This document shows positions 38,174 through 46,989 of a stretch of 64,000 nt of DNA, piece after piece (positions within the stretch are counted from its first letter, which is position 1; each line of letters begins with the position of its first letter). Where the stretch lies: positions 1,606,001-1,670,000 of the forward strand of contig NZ_CP015455.1 of NCBI RefSeq assembly GCF_001888165.1, given 5' to 3'. The DNA is from Syntrophotalea acetylenica (GTDB lineage: Bacteria > Desulfobacterota > Desulfuromonadia > Desulfuromonadales > Syntrophotaleaceae). The notes under the pieces were generated by a model. It was not told the origin of the DNA, did no database searches, and worked only from the letters and a program-made list of their open reading frames with translations. A program made the translations under genes and the position numbers.

Positions 38174-39184
38174 TCAGCCATGCCCCATGCAGACATCGAT
38201 CTGGGGAACCGGCCCGACAAGAAACGGGGGCTGGTGCTGATAGCGGGTTGTGGAGCGTTTGATCTCGATATCCCTGAAAACCCCTTCGACCTGGGCGGCA
38301 TCCAGCCCGACAAAGGGCGCGACCTCACTCGCCTGAATGCCGTTGTTTTTCGCGTAAAGGCATAGATCCATCTCCCTGTAGGGTAGCGAAAAGTAAAATT
38401 CATCCTGCCCCTGGCTCAAGGAGTAGGTATCCGTTGTCGGAGGACGGCGACGAATGATTTCAGGCACTTCCAGGTATTCCGCCAGCTGATACACCTGGCT
38501 TTTGTACAGATGGGCAATCGGCTTGACATCGGCCGCGCCATCGCCTTGTTTAACGAAAAATCCCTGATCGTACTCAAGCCTGTTCGGGGTACCCGCTACG
38601 GCGTAGTGGCAACGGTCTGCATGATAGTATTCGAGCATTTTGCGGGTGCGCTGCTTGAAATTGGTGGCCGCTACAATCTCAAGGTAGGCCTGCAGAGGCA
38701 AGCGCCTCTTCATCCGCTGCCCTTCAGAGGTTTCCACCACAATGGAAAAAAAGTTGTAACCTCCGGTTTGTATCGGATTGGAAGAAACAATTTTGGATTT
38801 CCATCCTTGCCCGTATTCCGGCACCACCCTGCGAACCGCGTCCTCGTAGCGACGATAAAACCGAAGGGCTTCAAGCACCGGCGTAATATCTTCCCGGCAG
38901 GTTTCGATACCGTAATGGCGGGCCAGCAAACTGCTGAGCCGCAAGGATTCCTCGGCAGAGTGTCTTTCGGGCATTTCCAGCCCCAGGACACGGTCCGCGC
39001 CCACCGCCCGCACCACCAGGGCGGCCGTCACGCTGCTGTCAATGCCCCCGGACAGGCCAAGGACGAATCCCCGACGGCGAAGGCTATTTTTGAGAACCTC
39101 ACGCAGACGCGAACAAATCGCTTCCACCTCCCCGGCCGGATCCACCCGCAGGCAATCCGGAGAAAACCGTCGTTTTTCAATCAT
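38174..39184 (-). CDS. NAD synthase-like ammonia-dependent amidotransferase in the EPS locus
   Basis: The 336-residue protein has the N-type ATP pyrophosphatase loop GLSGGIDSSVTAALVV near residue 40. It also has the NAD-synthase motifs VAGTPNRLEYDQGFFVKQGDGAADVKP (shown in part), IAHLYKSQVYQLA and TTDTYSLSQGQDEFYF. No glutaminase domain is present. NadE makes NAD from deamido-NAD using ammonia. Its place between asnB and ACP genes in an EPS locus suggests a tailoring amidation rather than cofactor synthesis, but this is inferred. It begins about five bases after the asnB stop, and its ATG at 39184 is preferred. Confidence 0.75.
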   Translation of the reverse strand: MIEKRRFSPDCLRVDPAGEVEAICSRLREVLKNSLRRRGFVLGLSGGIDSSVTAALVVRAVGADRVLGLEMPERHSAEESLRLSSLLARHYGIETCREDITPVLEALRFYRRYEDAVRRVVPEYGQGWKSKIVSSNPIQTGGYNFFSIVVETSEGQRMKRRLPLQAYLEIVAATNFKQRTRKMLEYYHADRCHYAVAGTPNRLEYDQGFFVKQGDGAADVKPIAHLYKSQVYQLAEYLEVPEIIRRRPPTTDTYSLSQGQDEFYFSLPYREMDLCLYAKNNGIQASEVAPFVGLDAAQVEGVFRDIEIKRSTTRYQHQPPFLVGPVPQIDVCMGHG

Positions 39185-39188
39185 CGCA

Positions 39189-41198
39189 TCACCCTGGATG
39201 TGAAACCTGAATGTGCCGCCCGTCTTCGCGCACAAGGCGCTTCAGCGTGGCCGGCGCGGCCTGCAATCCATGAAAATCCTCGACAAACAGCTGATGGGTC
39301 AACTGGGTGGTAAGTATGCCGGTCAAAGCCATATTCTGGTTTTCGCCGGCGGCAACGCCCGGGTCCTTGCGAAAGTGGGACACAAGATGCGCTACGCGGT
39401 CGGGATGAAAATACCCGGCCCGGGAAATTGCCGCCTCACTGAGCAGTTCTGCCATCCAGGAGTCGCCGACGGTGTTGCGAAAAGCTTCACGGATGGGAGC
39501 TCGATAAGGTTGTTTGGGGCGCTGCGCAATGCTTCCCGGCAACAGACCACCAAAAGTTTTCTTGAGAATATATTTTTCATTCAGACCGTGCAGTTTCCAG
39601 TGGGCCGGCAGGCGCGCGGCAAATTCAACAACACGGTAATCGAGAAAAGGCAGGCGAATTTCAAGAGAGTTGGCCATGGCGACCCGGTCTCCCTGGGAAG
39701 ACAGAAGATAGTTGGAAAGGAAAATTCCAACTTCCAGCGTCTGTGTGCGGGAAAACAATTCCCGCTGAAGGAAATCGGCCGGCAGACCCGCGGCCACCCG
39801 CTCATAGGAATCGCAACCGTCCAGGCAACTGCGCAAGGTATCGGAAAACAGCGCTGTGTTGCGTCGTCCGTTATTCCATCGAAGCTGGTGCGAAAATAAA
39901 AGATTTGAACGATCTTCGGGCCGCGTGGCAAAAAACTGATAGAGAAAAGCCCGTCCACGGGACGGGTTGGTAAACACATAAGGGTAGAGTTTTTCGAGAA
40001 GGCGCGGCCGCAGGGTGGAGTCAGGCTGTCTTCCCCAGAAGTGACGAACCTTGGCTTCCTTGAAAATATTATATCCGCCAAAGATCTCGTCAGCTCCCTC
40101 CCCGGTCAGGACAACTTTGAAACGGTGCTCACGCACCAGTCGCGACAACAGGTACAGCGGCACCGGAGACGTGCGTAAAAGAGGCGTTTCGCAATGCCAG
40201 ATGACCGCAGGCAGAGACTCCCGGATCTGATCGGATGACACAACAACGGAACAATGATCCGTTCCCAGATGCTTGACCAGCTGATCCTGAAAAACAGACT
40301 CATCAAACGCGGACTCCGCAAATCGCATGGAAAAGGTTTTGAGCCTGTTATTGAAATGCCGCGTGATAAGGGCCGTGACAATCGAGGAATCCAGGCCGCC
40401 GCTCAGATAGGCTCCCACGGGCACATCGGCCCGCAGACGCAGCCTCACCGCATCGGTGAGCAGCGCGTCGAGATGTTCCATGGCTTCGGTGAAACTGCCG
40501 TCCCACCTTTCGAATTTATTAAAATATGGCAGCGACCAATAGCGATGCTGGCTGACATGTCCGTCTCCGACAGTCATGTAGTGCCCGGGCAGAAGCTGTT
40601 GCACACCTTTGAACACAGTGCGGGGAGGCAGAGTTGTCCAGAAGGTGAAAATCTCGTCAAGCGCCCCTGGATCGATCTCGCGAGCAACTCCGGGGACAAC
40701 GAACAGCGACTTTATTTCTGAAGCAAACGAAAACCGGCCGCCCTGTTCGCAGTAAAAAAGCGTACGGATGCCGAATCGGTCCCGGGCGAGAAACAATTCC
40801 CGCCTGCCGGCGTCCCAGATCGCCAATGCGAACTGCCCGTTGATTTTTTCCAGACAGGACGGTCCGTATTCTTCATACAGATGCAGCACAACTTCGGTAT
40901 CGGTATCGGTTCTGAAACGATGGCCGGCCTTTACAAGCTCCTCTTTCAACTCGACATAATTAAAAGCCTCTCCGTTGTAGACGATCCAGAGGGAGCCGTC
41001 TTCGTTGCCGATCGGCTGCAGGCCCGAGGCAAGACCGATGATGCTGAGGCGGGCGTTGCCCATGGCAAAGTCCGGCGACCAATAGGCCCCGCAGGCGTCG
41101 GGTCCACGGTGCTGGATCATGGCCAGCATGCGCGGAACGAGCTGTTCGGACAGCGGATTGTGTTGCAACGTATTCAAAACACCCGCGATTCCACACAT
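39189..41198 (-). CDS. asnB: Asparagine synthase-like glutamine amidotransferase
   Basis: The 669-residue protein has the N-terminal glutaminase domain starting MCGIAGVLN (catalytic Cys2), with QHRGPDACGAYW and IVYNGEAFNYVELKEEL. The synthetase domain carries AYLSGGLDSSIV (P-loop) near residue 250 and LTGEGADEIFGGYN. Within EPS loci such enzymes transfer glutamine-derived ammonia to a carboxyl group, which can be a uronic acid or another substituent of the polysaccharide. The housekeeping role in asparagine synthesis remains possible. I start at ATG 41198, so that Cys is residue 2 as the mechanism requires. Confidence 0.88.
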   Translation of the reverse strand: MCGIAGVLNTLQHNPLSEQLVPRMLAMIQHRGPDACGAYWSPDFAMGNARLSIIGLASGLQPIGNEDGSLWIVYNGEAFNYVELKEELVKAGHRFRTDTDTEVVLHLYEEYGPSCLEKINGQFALAIWDAGRRELFLARDRFGIRTLFYCEQGGRFSFASEIKSLFVVPGVAREIDPGALDEIFTFWTTLPPRTVFKGVQQLLPGHYMTVGDGHVSQHRYWSLPYFNKFERWDGSFTEAMEHLDALLTDAVRLRLRADVPVGAYLSGGLDSSIVTALITRHFNNRLKTFSMRFAESAFDESVFQDQLVKHLGTDHCSVVVSSDQIRESLPAVIWHCETPLLRTSPVPLYLLSRLVREHRFKVVLTGEGADEIFGGYNIFKEAKVRHFWGRQPDSTLRPRLLEKLYPYVFTNPSRGRAFLYQFFATRPEDRSNLLFSHQLRWNNGRRNTALFSDTLRSCLDGCDSYERVAAGLPADFLQRELFSRTQTLEVGIFLSNYLLSSQGDRVAMANSLEIRLPFLDYRVVEFAARLPAHWKLHGLNEKYILKKTFGGLLPGSIAQRPKQPYRAPIREAFRNTVGDSWMAELLSEAAISRAGYFHPDRVAHLVSHFRKDPGVAAGENQNMALTGILTTQLTHQLFVEDFHGLQAAPATLKRLVREDGRHIQVSHPG

Positions 41199-41297
41199 AT
41201 AACCTGAAGTCTCCGATGGGATGGGAATCAACAAAATGCCGGCATTCCATGGTATTGGTGCCTCGGAAAAATATGCAAGGGCGTCGGCGACCCGTAG

Positions 41298-41969
41298 CTA
41301 CCCGGCGCGGTAGCCCTCCAATGAGCCTTTCCGGACCCTTCTTTTGCTATGGCCCAGAAAATTGGTGCCGAGATACAATTCTTCAATTTTGAAACCCAGG
41401 CTGAGAAATCCGTTCAGCGCCGGGACATTTTCGTTTCGAATAAAAGTTTTACAGACCGATATCCCGCTATCCATGGCTTTTTTCAGCAAGAGATAGTTTA
41501 CCGAGGAAAACACCCCTGTTTTTCGATATTCAGGAAAAATATAAAGATTCTCAACCATACATTCATGTGGTTTTAAGGAGGCCCAAACACTATACATCTC
41601 GCTTGAAATTAACTCATTATCTTCACTTGTTATTAACCACTGCATTGAAATTATATCCGAAAATTTGTCTTTTGCAAAATAACAACCATTGAATCCTTTC
41701 TTGTAAAATAAAAGTCTTGACAGAATTTCCTTTCTTTCTGTTTTTGAATATTTCTTTAACTTGGATAGAATTTTTTCCCAATCTTCTTGACTTGCCTTTT
41801 CAATAAAAACATCATTCCTTATCCGTTTTAAAGAAACAATTCTGGATAAGTTTATCTTCAAAAAGTAATAGTAATCAATTTTAAACATTCGTTTAGCTAA
41901 TATTTTAAGAGCAGGAAATGGCCCAAGGTTATCGAGAACAAGGCTCAATATGCTTCGCTCGAAGTACAT
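41298..41969 (-). CDS. GNAT family acetyltransferase-like protein, AT-rich gene
   Basis: The 223-residue protein has the acetyl-CoA-binding pattern NLYIFPEYRKTGVFSSVNYLL near residue 145 (in part), and a C-terminal GFLSLGFKIEELYLG. The middle of the gene (about 41580-41920) is distinctly AT-rich, with many Lys, Ile and Tyr codons, unlike its neighbours, consistent with recent acquisition. It may N- or O-acetylate a sugar or an acyl intermediate of the polysaccharide. The N-terminus is uncertain; ATG 41969 (MYFERSILS) is preferred because earlier codons show no pattern. Confidence 0.65.
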   Translation of the reverse strand: MYFERSILSLVLDNLGPFPALKILAKRMFKIDYYYFLKINLSRIVSLKRIRNDVFIEKASQEDWEKILSKLKKYSKTERKEILSRLLFYKKGFNGCYFAKDKFSDIISMQWLITSEDNELISSEMYSVWASLKPHECMVENLYIFPEYRKTGVFSSVNYLLLKKAMDSGISVCKTFIRNENVPALNGFLSLGFKIEELYLGTNFLGHSKRRVRKGSLEGYRAG

Positions 41970-42065
41970 GGCGTTCTTTCCGGGCCGTACAGCCCATGCC
42001 GATAGCACCCATGTCAGAGATCCCGTGCACCATCCCTGAACTCGGAATGGTGACGCCATTTTTTT

Positions 42066-42120
42066 CGTATGATAACTACGCTGCTGTCCATCCGGAGGTC
42101 AGGGATGGATACCAGCTAAG
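42066..42120. repeat. Copy of a dispersed palindromic repeat
   Basis: This 55-base segment resembles the right end of the element at 29671-29724: TATGAxAACTACGCTG, then a hairpin CCATCC / GGATGG and GATACCAG. It lies in the roughly 300-base gap 41970-42270 between two genes of the EPS locus. The rest of the gap holds no gene that I can support. Confidence 0.55.
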
Positions 42121-42270
42121 TACGCTATTTCTAAGTGGTTTCTCAAGATAATAACGCGAGATGCGACCGTGTCAAGCAATGCAGGGGACACAAAGACAAT
42201 AGCTGCGGGGAGTTGCACCATGCTGGCGTCGCATGTTGAAAGACGGTCAGGAAAGACAACCCGGGGTGAA

Positions 42271-43332
42271 TCAGGAAAGCTCCTGCCTGTAAATGGGAAA
42301 GAAATGCAGATCGCAATGGCTATCGAGGGTATTGTTTTTCCAGATTGTTGTCAGTTGCCTGTATTTCGGTTCGTCGGCGATAATCCGGAGCGTGTAAAAA
42401 TTGGAGTAGTTTTTAAAAAAACCCGATTTATAGCTGAAAAGAGAATCTTCCCGCCCACCGACCCCGCCGCCAAGGTGAAAAAACCTGGCGTTTTGGGCAT
42501 TTGCCCAATTTCCGACATCGTACATAAGGAGCTTTGCCGGCGCGAATGAAGAAAATTCTGCAGCGGTTCCGCCCAGATGAAACTGCACGATACCATCTGT
42601 TTCGATAAAAATCGAAGCCGCCGCCAGTGCCCCCTGCGGCGAGTGCACGGACCACAAGTGCAGCCGGTTGCCGAGCGCCTGCCGGAGATCGTCAAAGTAA
42701 TCCCTGGAGAAAAAATACTGCCGCGTTGCTCCGACCCGGCGCATGGTTTCGAGATAGACGCCTATGAAACCTTCCCACCATGCGAAGTCGTTATGCACGG
42801 AAACAAACCCGGATTTTTGCAATTTTTTGATATTTCTCCAGTGATTGCCGCTCAATCCGGACCAGATGTCATCCCTCCCCCCGCTCATTTCACCAAAAAC
42901 CGTGCGTCCATGCATGACAAGTTCGCCGAAATCGGCCATGGTGGATAAAAAGTCCTGCAACAAGGGATGAATGCGCAAAAAAATTGCGACCGCCCCCTGG
43001 CTCCTGGCAATATCGAGAAAACCGGCGAAAAGTTCCCGGGCGTTGGGCGCATCCGTACCCCCGGAAAAAATCGGACCCGGGTAACCGTATGGGGAGATAA
43101 AATCGCATGCCATGCCCGTGCCGCCAAGATCTTTCGGCAGCGCCTGCCTGAGCACGGGAACCAGCAGTGCCATGCCATTGTTTTCTACATAGTACGCTCC
43201 GGGGGAGCCGCCTTCGTGTTTTGCCGCAAAACGGACATATTCCGGCAGGTGATAGCAATCATGAGACGCCGTTGTAAGAAAATCTCGCCACCTGCGATCC
43301 TCCGGCAGAATAAACTCAGCGTCCACTACCAT
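42271..43332 (-). CDS. FemAB / BioF2-like acyltransferase (GNAT fold)
   Basis: The 353-residue protein has the paired GNAT architecture of the FemAB/BioF2-like group: LGGTGMACDFISPYGYPGP and IFLRIHPLL in the N-terminal half, HWRNIKKLQKSGFVSVH in the middle, then IVQFHLGGTAAEFSSFAPA and FHLGGGVGGREDSLFSYKSGF (in part) at the end. Relatives transfer aminoacyl groups from aminoacyl-tRNA, or act in EPS loci associated with exosortase systems. Here it is a candidate for attaching an aminoacyl or acyl group delivered by the ligase and ACP. No exosortase is seen in this window. The start is the ATG at 43332; the codon before has no other signal. Confidence 0.72.
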   Translation of the reverse strand: MVVDAEFILPEDRRWRDFLTTASHDCYHLPEYVRFAAKHEGGSPGAYYVENNGMALLVPVLRQALPKDLGGTGMACDFISPYGYPGPIFSGGTDAPNARELFAGFLDIARSQGAVAIFLRIHPLLQDFLSTMADFGELVMHGRTVFGEMSGGRDDIWSGLSGNHWRNIKKLQKSGFVSVHNDFAWWEGFIGVYLETMRRVGATRQYFFSRDYFDDLRQALGNRLHLWSVHSPQGALAAASIFIETDGIVQFHLGGTAAEFSSFAPAKLLMYDVGNWANAQNARFFHLGGGVGGREDSLFSYKSGFFKNYSNFYTLRIIADEPKYRQLTTIWKNNTLDSHCDLHFFPIYRQELS

Positions 43333-43344
43333 CCCCTTCGCCTG

Positions 43345-44565
43345 TCAAACCAATGATCGGAAAATACCCTCGAGCTGCGCCGCCAGCCGGTCACGATTGA
43401 ATTCCTGGTCCGCCGCGGCACGGGCCGCAGCACGGGCCTTGCACAAACGATCCGGATCGTGCAGAAATGCGTGAATCCGCCGGGCGGCCTCGTCTGGCTG
43501 CCGGGGGGGAACGACCAGCCCGGCTCCGGTACGGGCAAGGAACTCAGCCTGCCAGCCCGCATAGTTGATAACCACCGGCCGGCCGGCGGCAAGACAGTCG
43601 AAAAACTTGTTGGCGGAATTGTTCCACATCTGCGGCAGGTCGATAAAAGTCGACACGCCCAGGGCGGCGGCCCCCAGAACGTAGGGCATGAAATTTTTGG
43701 GAACCGGCGGCAACATCCAGAAATTTTTGTTCAAAACGCCGAGGGATGCGGCCTTTTCGGCAACCTTCTCTTCTTCCCTGCCATGCCCTACAACCAGAAA
43801 ACAGATTTCGGAATCAAGCAGCGCCATTTCCCTGGCAATCTCGGCAAGATAATCGACCCCGTTAAGAAAACCGAAGGTTCCCGCATAGACTACCAGGCGC
43901 TTCTCCCGAAACATCGGATTTTGTTCGAGGAAAGGGTTGCCCTGCTGACTGTCAAAACGGAACAGGGATACATCGCAACTGTTCGGGATCACGGTAATTT
44001 TGTTTTCGGGGTAACCTGCAAGGGCGACACCACGGGCAATGCCCGGCGACAGGGCGATCACATGCGCGGCATGCCTGTAAGCGAACTGTTCAAGTTTTTC
44101 AGCCAGCCAGATGAGGACCGGATTTCGCAAGGCGCCGATGGCTATGGGCATTTCGGGCCACAAATCGCGAACTTCAAAGACCATCGGGCATCGATGCCAG
44201 AGTTTTGCGATCCATCCAGGAATGGCAATGGTCAGAGGCGTGCTGGTGGCAAAGACAAGATCCACCCGTTCTTCCCTGCAGATCTGAACCAGGCTGCGCA
44301 GGGAATATTCGAAAAACGCACGCAATCGCCTGTAAAAGGAGAAGCGGTTGGAATAGGGAACCGGCAAAACCTTCAGGGAAATACCATCGATGACGAGCTG
44401 TTTAAGGCCCTCGCCGACATGATATCCCGGCGGGAAGCCGCTGCTGCCCGTAACCAGGGTAACTTTATGCCCCGATTGCACCAGGCGCCGGGCCATTTCA
44501 TAGGAGCGCGTCCCGGAAGCTCCATCGGGCGGCACAAAATATTGATGCAGATAAAGGATGTGCAA
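43345..44565 (-). CDS. GT4-family glycosyltransferase
   Basis: The 406-residue protein has a GT-B fold: MHILYLHQYFVPPDGASGTRSYEMARRL (in part) at the N-terminus and LVVYAGTFGFLNGVDYLAE in the middle. The C-terminal donor site is LGVSTFIDLPQMWNNSANKFFDCLAAGRPV (in part). The family transfers a sugar from a nucleotide donor onto the growing lipid-linked oligosaccharide. A putative membrane-association helix (LLIWLAEKLEQFAYRH) is typical. It starts 11 bases downstream of the next glycosyltransferase. Confidence 0.85.
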   Translation of the reverse strand: MHILYLHQYFVPPDGASGTRSYEMARRLVQSGHKVTLVTGSSGFPPGYHVGEGLKQLVIDGISLKVLPVPYSNRFSFYRRLRAFFEYSLRSLVQICREERVDLVFATSTPLTIAIPGWIAKLWHRCPMVFEVRDLWPEMPIAIGALRNPVLIWLAEKLEQFAYRHAAHVIALSPGIARGVALAGYPENKITVIPNSCDVSLFRFDSQQGNPFLEQNPMFREKRLVVYAGTFGFLNGVDYLAEIAREMALLDSEICFLVVGHGREEEKVAEKAASLGVLNKNFWMLPPVPKNFMPYVLGAAALGVSTFIDLPQMWNNSANKFFDCLAAGRPVVINYAGWQAEFLARTGAGLVVPPRQPDEAARRIHAFLHDPDRLCKARAAARAAADQEFNRDRLAAQLEGIFRSLV

Positions 44566-44576
44566 AATCGTACCCC

Positions 44577-45794
44577 CTATTCGCCCCGGGACTGCAACGA
44601 TCCATGCTCAACAAGAGCCTGCCATCTGCGCAACTGCCACCTGATCTGCGTTTCGGCATTAAAGGCATCGGCGATGAACTGCCTCGCGTTAGCGGCAATG
44701 GTTTGCTGCAAAGCGGCATCTTCCAACAGACGGCAGACAACCAAAACGATCTGTTGCATGTCTTTCGGCACAACAAAGCCGGTTACCGTGTCCCGCACAA
44801 GCTCTTCAATCCCAGGCGTAGGCGTTACCACGCACACGCAGCCGCAGGCCATCGCCTCCTTGACAACATTTGGCAAACGCTCGGAAGGGTTTTGGCTGCA
44901 GAACAGAAAGACCCGGCTGGTGCTGAACTCGGCGAAAACCTGCGCATGCTTGACATGCCCCTTGAAAGTCACGGCCCTCTCCAGCCCGAAGCCCCGCACC
45001 TGTTTTTCGAGGTTGGCCCTTTCTGGTCCGTCACCGAGCAGAACAAGCTCCACGTCGGGGCATTGTCCATGAATGGCGGAAAAAGCCTCGATGAGAAACG
45101 CGAACCCTTTGCCACTGACCAGTCGACCGGCAGTGACAATCCGTAAAGGTCGATGATTATCGCGGCAGGAAGGCACCAGCGACAGATCGATACCCCGGTG
45201 CCACACCACAATTTTGCTGCCGGGAATGCCGGCATTTTCCAGCCTGTCAAGATTGCAGCGGGCATGCGTCCACACGACATCGGCTTTTGATGCAACCTGC
45301 CAGCTTCCGTTAAAAGCCGTCAGAAGATCGTAAGCCCCCAGAAACATGGAAAGGCGGATCCGTTGGCAGAACCTTTTGACCAGGAAACCGACCATCGCCG
45401 GGTAATGTCCCCAAAACAGATGCACAACATCGGGACGGGTCTTTTCAATCTGCGTAAAGACATCAAGGGTTCTCGGTAAAAGAAACAACGTTTTCAAAAA
45501 ATGATTGATATTAAATCGTGAATTCTTAATACACCACAACAACAAAGGAATAGCAACTTGGGGGCGATGAAAAAACTGAAGAATCCCTTTTAAAATACTG
45601 AAAGAATTGGCTTTTGATATTTTTATATTTTCAAGACCGCGTTCGATTATTAACTGTTGATTGTTTGCAACCGACGGCCTTAAATTATAAACGTGGACTT
45701 CGCAATCCAATGAAGAAAGAACCCTCACATCGGAAGATGCAAATGCTTCGCTTGCTGCTGGAAATCGCATAAATATCATAGCAATTTTAATCAT
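44577..45794 (-). CDS. GT4-family glycosyltransferase
   Basis: The 405-residue protein is GT-B, with IVTAGRLVSGKGFAFLIEAF near residue 210, then ELVLLGDGPERANLEKQV and the nucleotide-sugar motif RLPNVVKEAMACGCVCVVT. The N-terminal acceptor domain carries MRFPAASEAFASSDVRVL. The N-terminal coding sequence (45480-45790) is AT-rich while the C-terminal part is GC-rich, hinting at a mosaic gene. It overlaps the polymerase gene stop by eight bases and belongs to the same transcript. Confidence 0.85.
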   Translation of the reverse strand: MIKIAMIFMRFPAASEAFASSDVRVLSSLDCEVHVYNLRPSVANNQQLIIERGLENIKISKANSFSILKGILQFFHRPQVAIPLLLWCIKNSRFNINHFLKTLFLLPRTLDVFTQIEKTRPDVVHLFWGHYPAMVGFLVKRFCQRIRLSMFLGAYDLLTAFNGSWQVASKADVVWTHARCNLDRLENAGIPGSKIVVWHRGIDLSLVPSCRDNHRPLRIVTAGRLVSGKGFAFLIEAFSAIHGQCPDVELVLLGDGPERANLEKQVRGFGLERAVTFKGHVKHAQVFAEFSTSRVFLFCSQNPSERLPNVVKEAMACGCVCVVTPTPGIEELVRDTVTGFVVPKDMQQIVLVVCRLLEDAALQQTIAANARQFIADAFNAETQIRWQLRRWQALVEHGSLQSRGE

Positions 45795-46989
45795 TCTGTA
45801 TCGCTATTTTATCTCTGGTCTCGTTTATTTTTATCGTTGCAACAAGTGTTGAAAAAAGAATCCAATGTATTTTCGAATAATATGAAACCATTCCGAAATC
45901 ATTCATAAGCAAAACAATCAATCCGGTCATCACCCAAAATATGATTTTATTTTGTTTTGTTATATTTTTAAATATTGATAAAAACAAAACAAAAAACATC
46001 CCATAGTAAAACAGAAATCCAATCAATCCATTATTGACAATAATCTCGGAAATATTGTTATGAGAATAGGTATTGAACCCGGAAACCAACCTGTATTGGT
46101 CAATGCCCCAACCCCAAAAGGGCCTTTGCCTCCAAAGATCAAATGCTCTCAATAACATAGCGGTGCGGACATCCATGCTCCCCTCGGAAACACTCCCCCC
46201 GGACAGCAATACAAACAGGTTTCTCATCCTGGAAAAATAAGGTGATTTTGCCAAAAAATAAATCAGGATCATTTCAATAATTGGAAACGAAAAAAGAACA
46301 AATATTTTCTGATTGATTTTTGAATAAATAAAAATATAAACAAAAATCATGATATTGATAAAAAATAGCAAGATAATACCTTTTCTGGATCCTGTATAAT
46401 AAATAATATAATAGCCAAACCATAAAATAAGTAAAACACTTAAAATATTACGCAGCTTATTGAATTTTTTATTTTCCGTAATGATCTCATGAAAAGAAAA
46501 AATCATGCCGACAATGAGGGCTAAAGCAAATGCATTGGGATTTTGGAGTGTAGATCCAACACGGTCTACATTTCCGTATATCATCTCGCTTCCTTGTTGA
46601 AGGCTCACAATAAAGCAAGCATAGACACACCCCGAAATAACGGCGAGTTTTATGGCATCGAGTCCTTTTTTTATTACAACAATATCTGTTACTATAATCG
46701 ATAATAGAAAAATCTGTACAACAGTCAAAAATCTCTCAAAGCCGCCAGGGTTAGAGATTAATCCAAATGAACATAAAAACAAAAATGCCATGAAAATTGT
46801 GTGATAGATTGTAAATCCAAAAATAACGAAATCTTTTCTTATCAACTTATCAACGACAAACCATACAGCGAGAAGCACTCCAGATAGATAAGATATAATA
46901 AAATTCTCACTATGAAACGAAAAGAGAATAACGCTTAATACATAAATAAATAATGGAAATTCTATATTGAATAATTTGTTTTTTATCAT
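45787..46989 (-). CDS. Wzy-like polysaccharide polymerase / O-antigen ligase, AT-rich gene
   Basis: The 400-residue protein is almost wholly hydrophobic, with about 10-12 predicted membrane helices. One larger periplasmic loop carries the Wzy_C/ligase-type signature MLLRAFDLWRQRPFWGWG, followed by YRLVSGFNTYSHNNISEIIV (with the His typical of the family). It would join repeat units into a chain in the periplasm. The gene is strongly AT-rich relative to the flanks, a hallmark of exchanged polymerase genes. It overlaps the upstream glycosyltransferase by four bases (ATGA). Confidence 0.82.
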   Translation of the reverse strand: MIKNKLFNIEFPLFIYVLSVILFSFHSENFIISYLSGVLLAVWFVVDKLIRKDFVIFGFTIYHTIFMAFLFLCSFGLISNPGGFERFLTVVQIFLLSIIVTDIVVIKKGLDAIKLAVISGCVYACFIVSLQQGSEMIYGNVDRVGSTLQNPNAFALALIVGMIFSFHEIITENKKFNKLRNILSVLLILWFGYYIIYYTGSRKGIILLFFINIMIFVYIFIYSKINQKIFVLFSFPIIEMILIYFLAKSPYFSRMRNLFVLLSGGSVSEGSMDVRTAMLLRAFDLWRQRPFWGWGIDQYRLVSGFNTYSHNNISEIIVNNGLIGFLFYYGMFFVLFLSIFKNITKQNKIIFWVMTGLIVLLMNDFGMVSYYSKIHWILFSTLVATIKINETRDKIAIQND

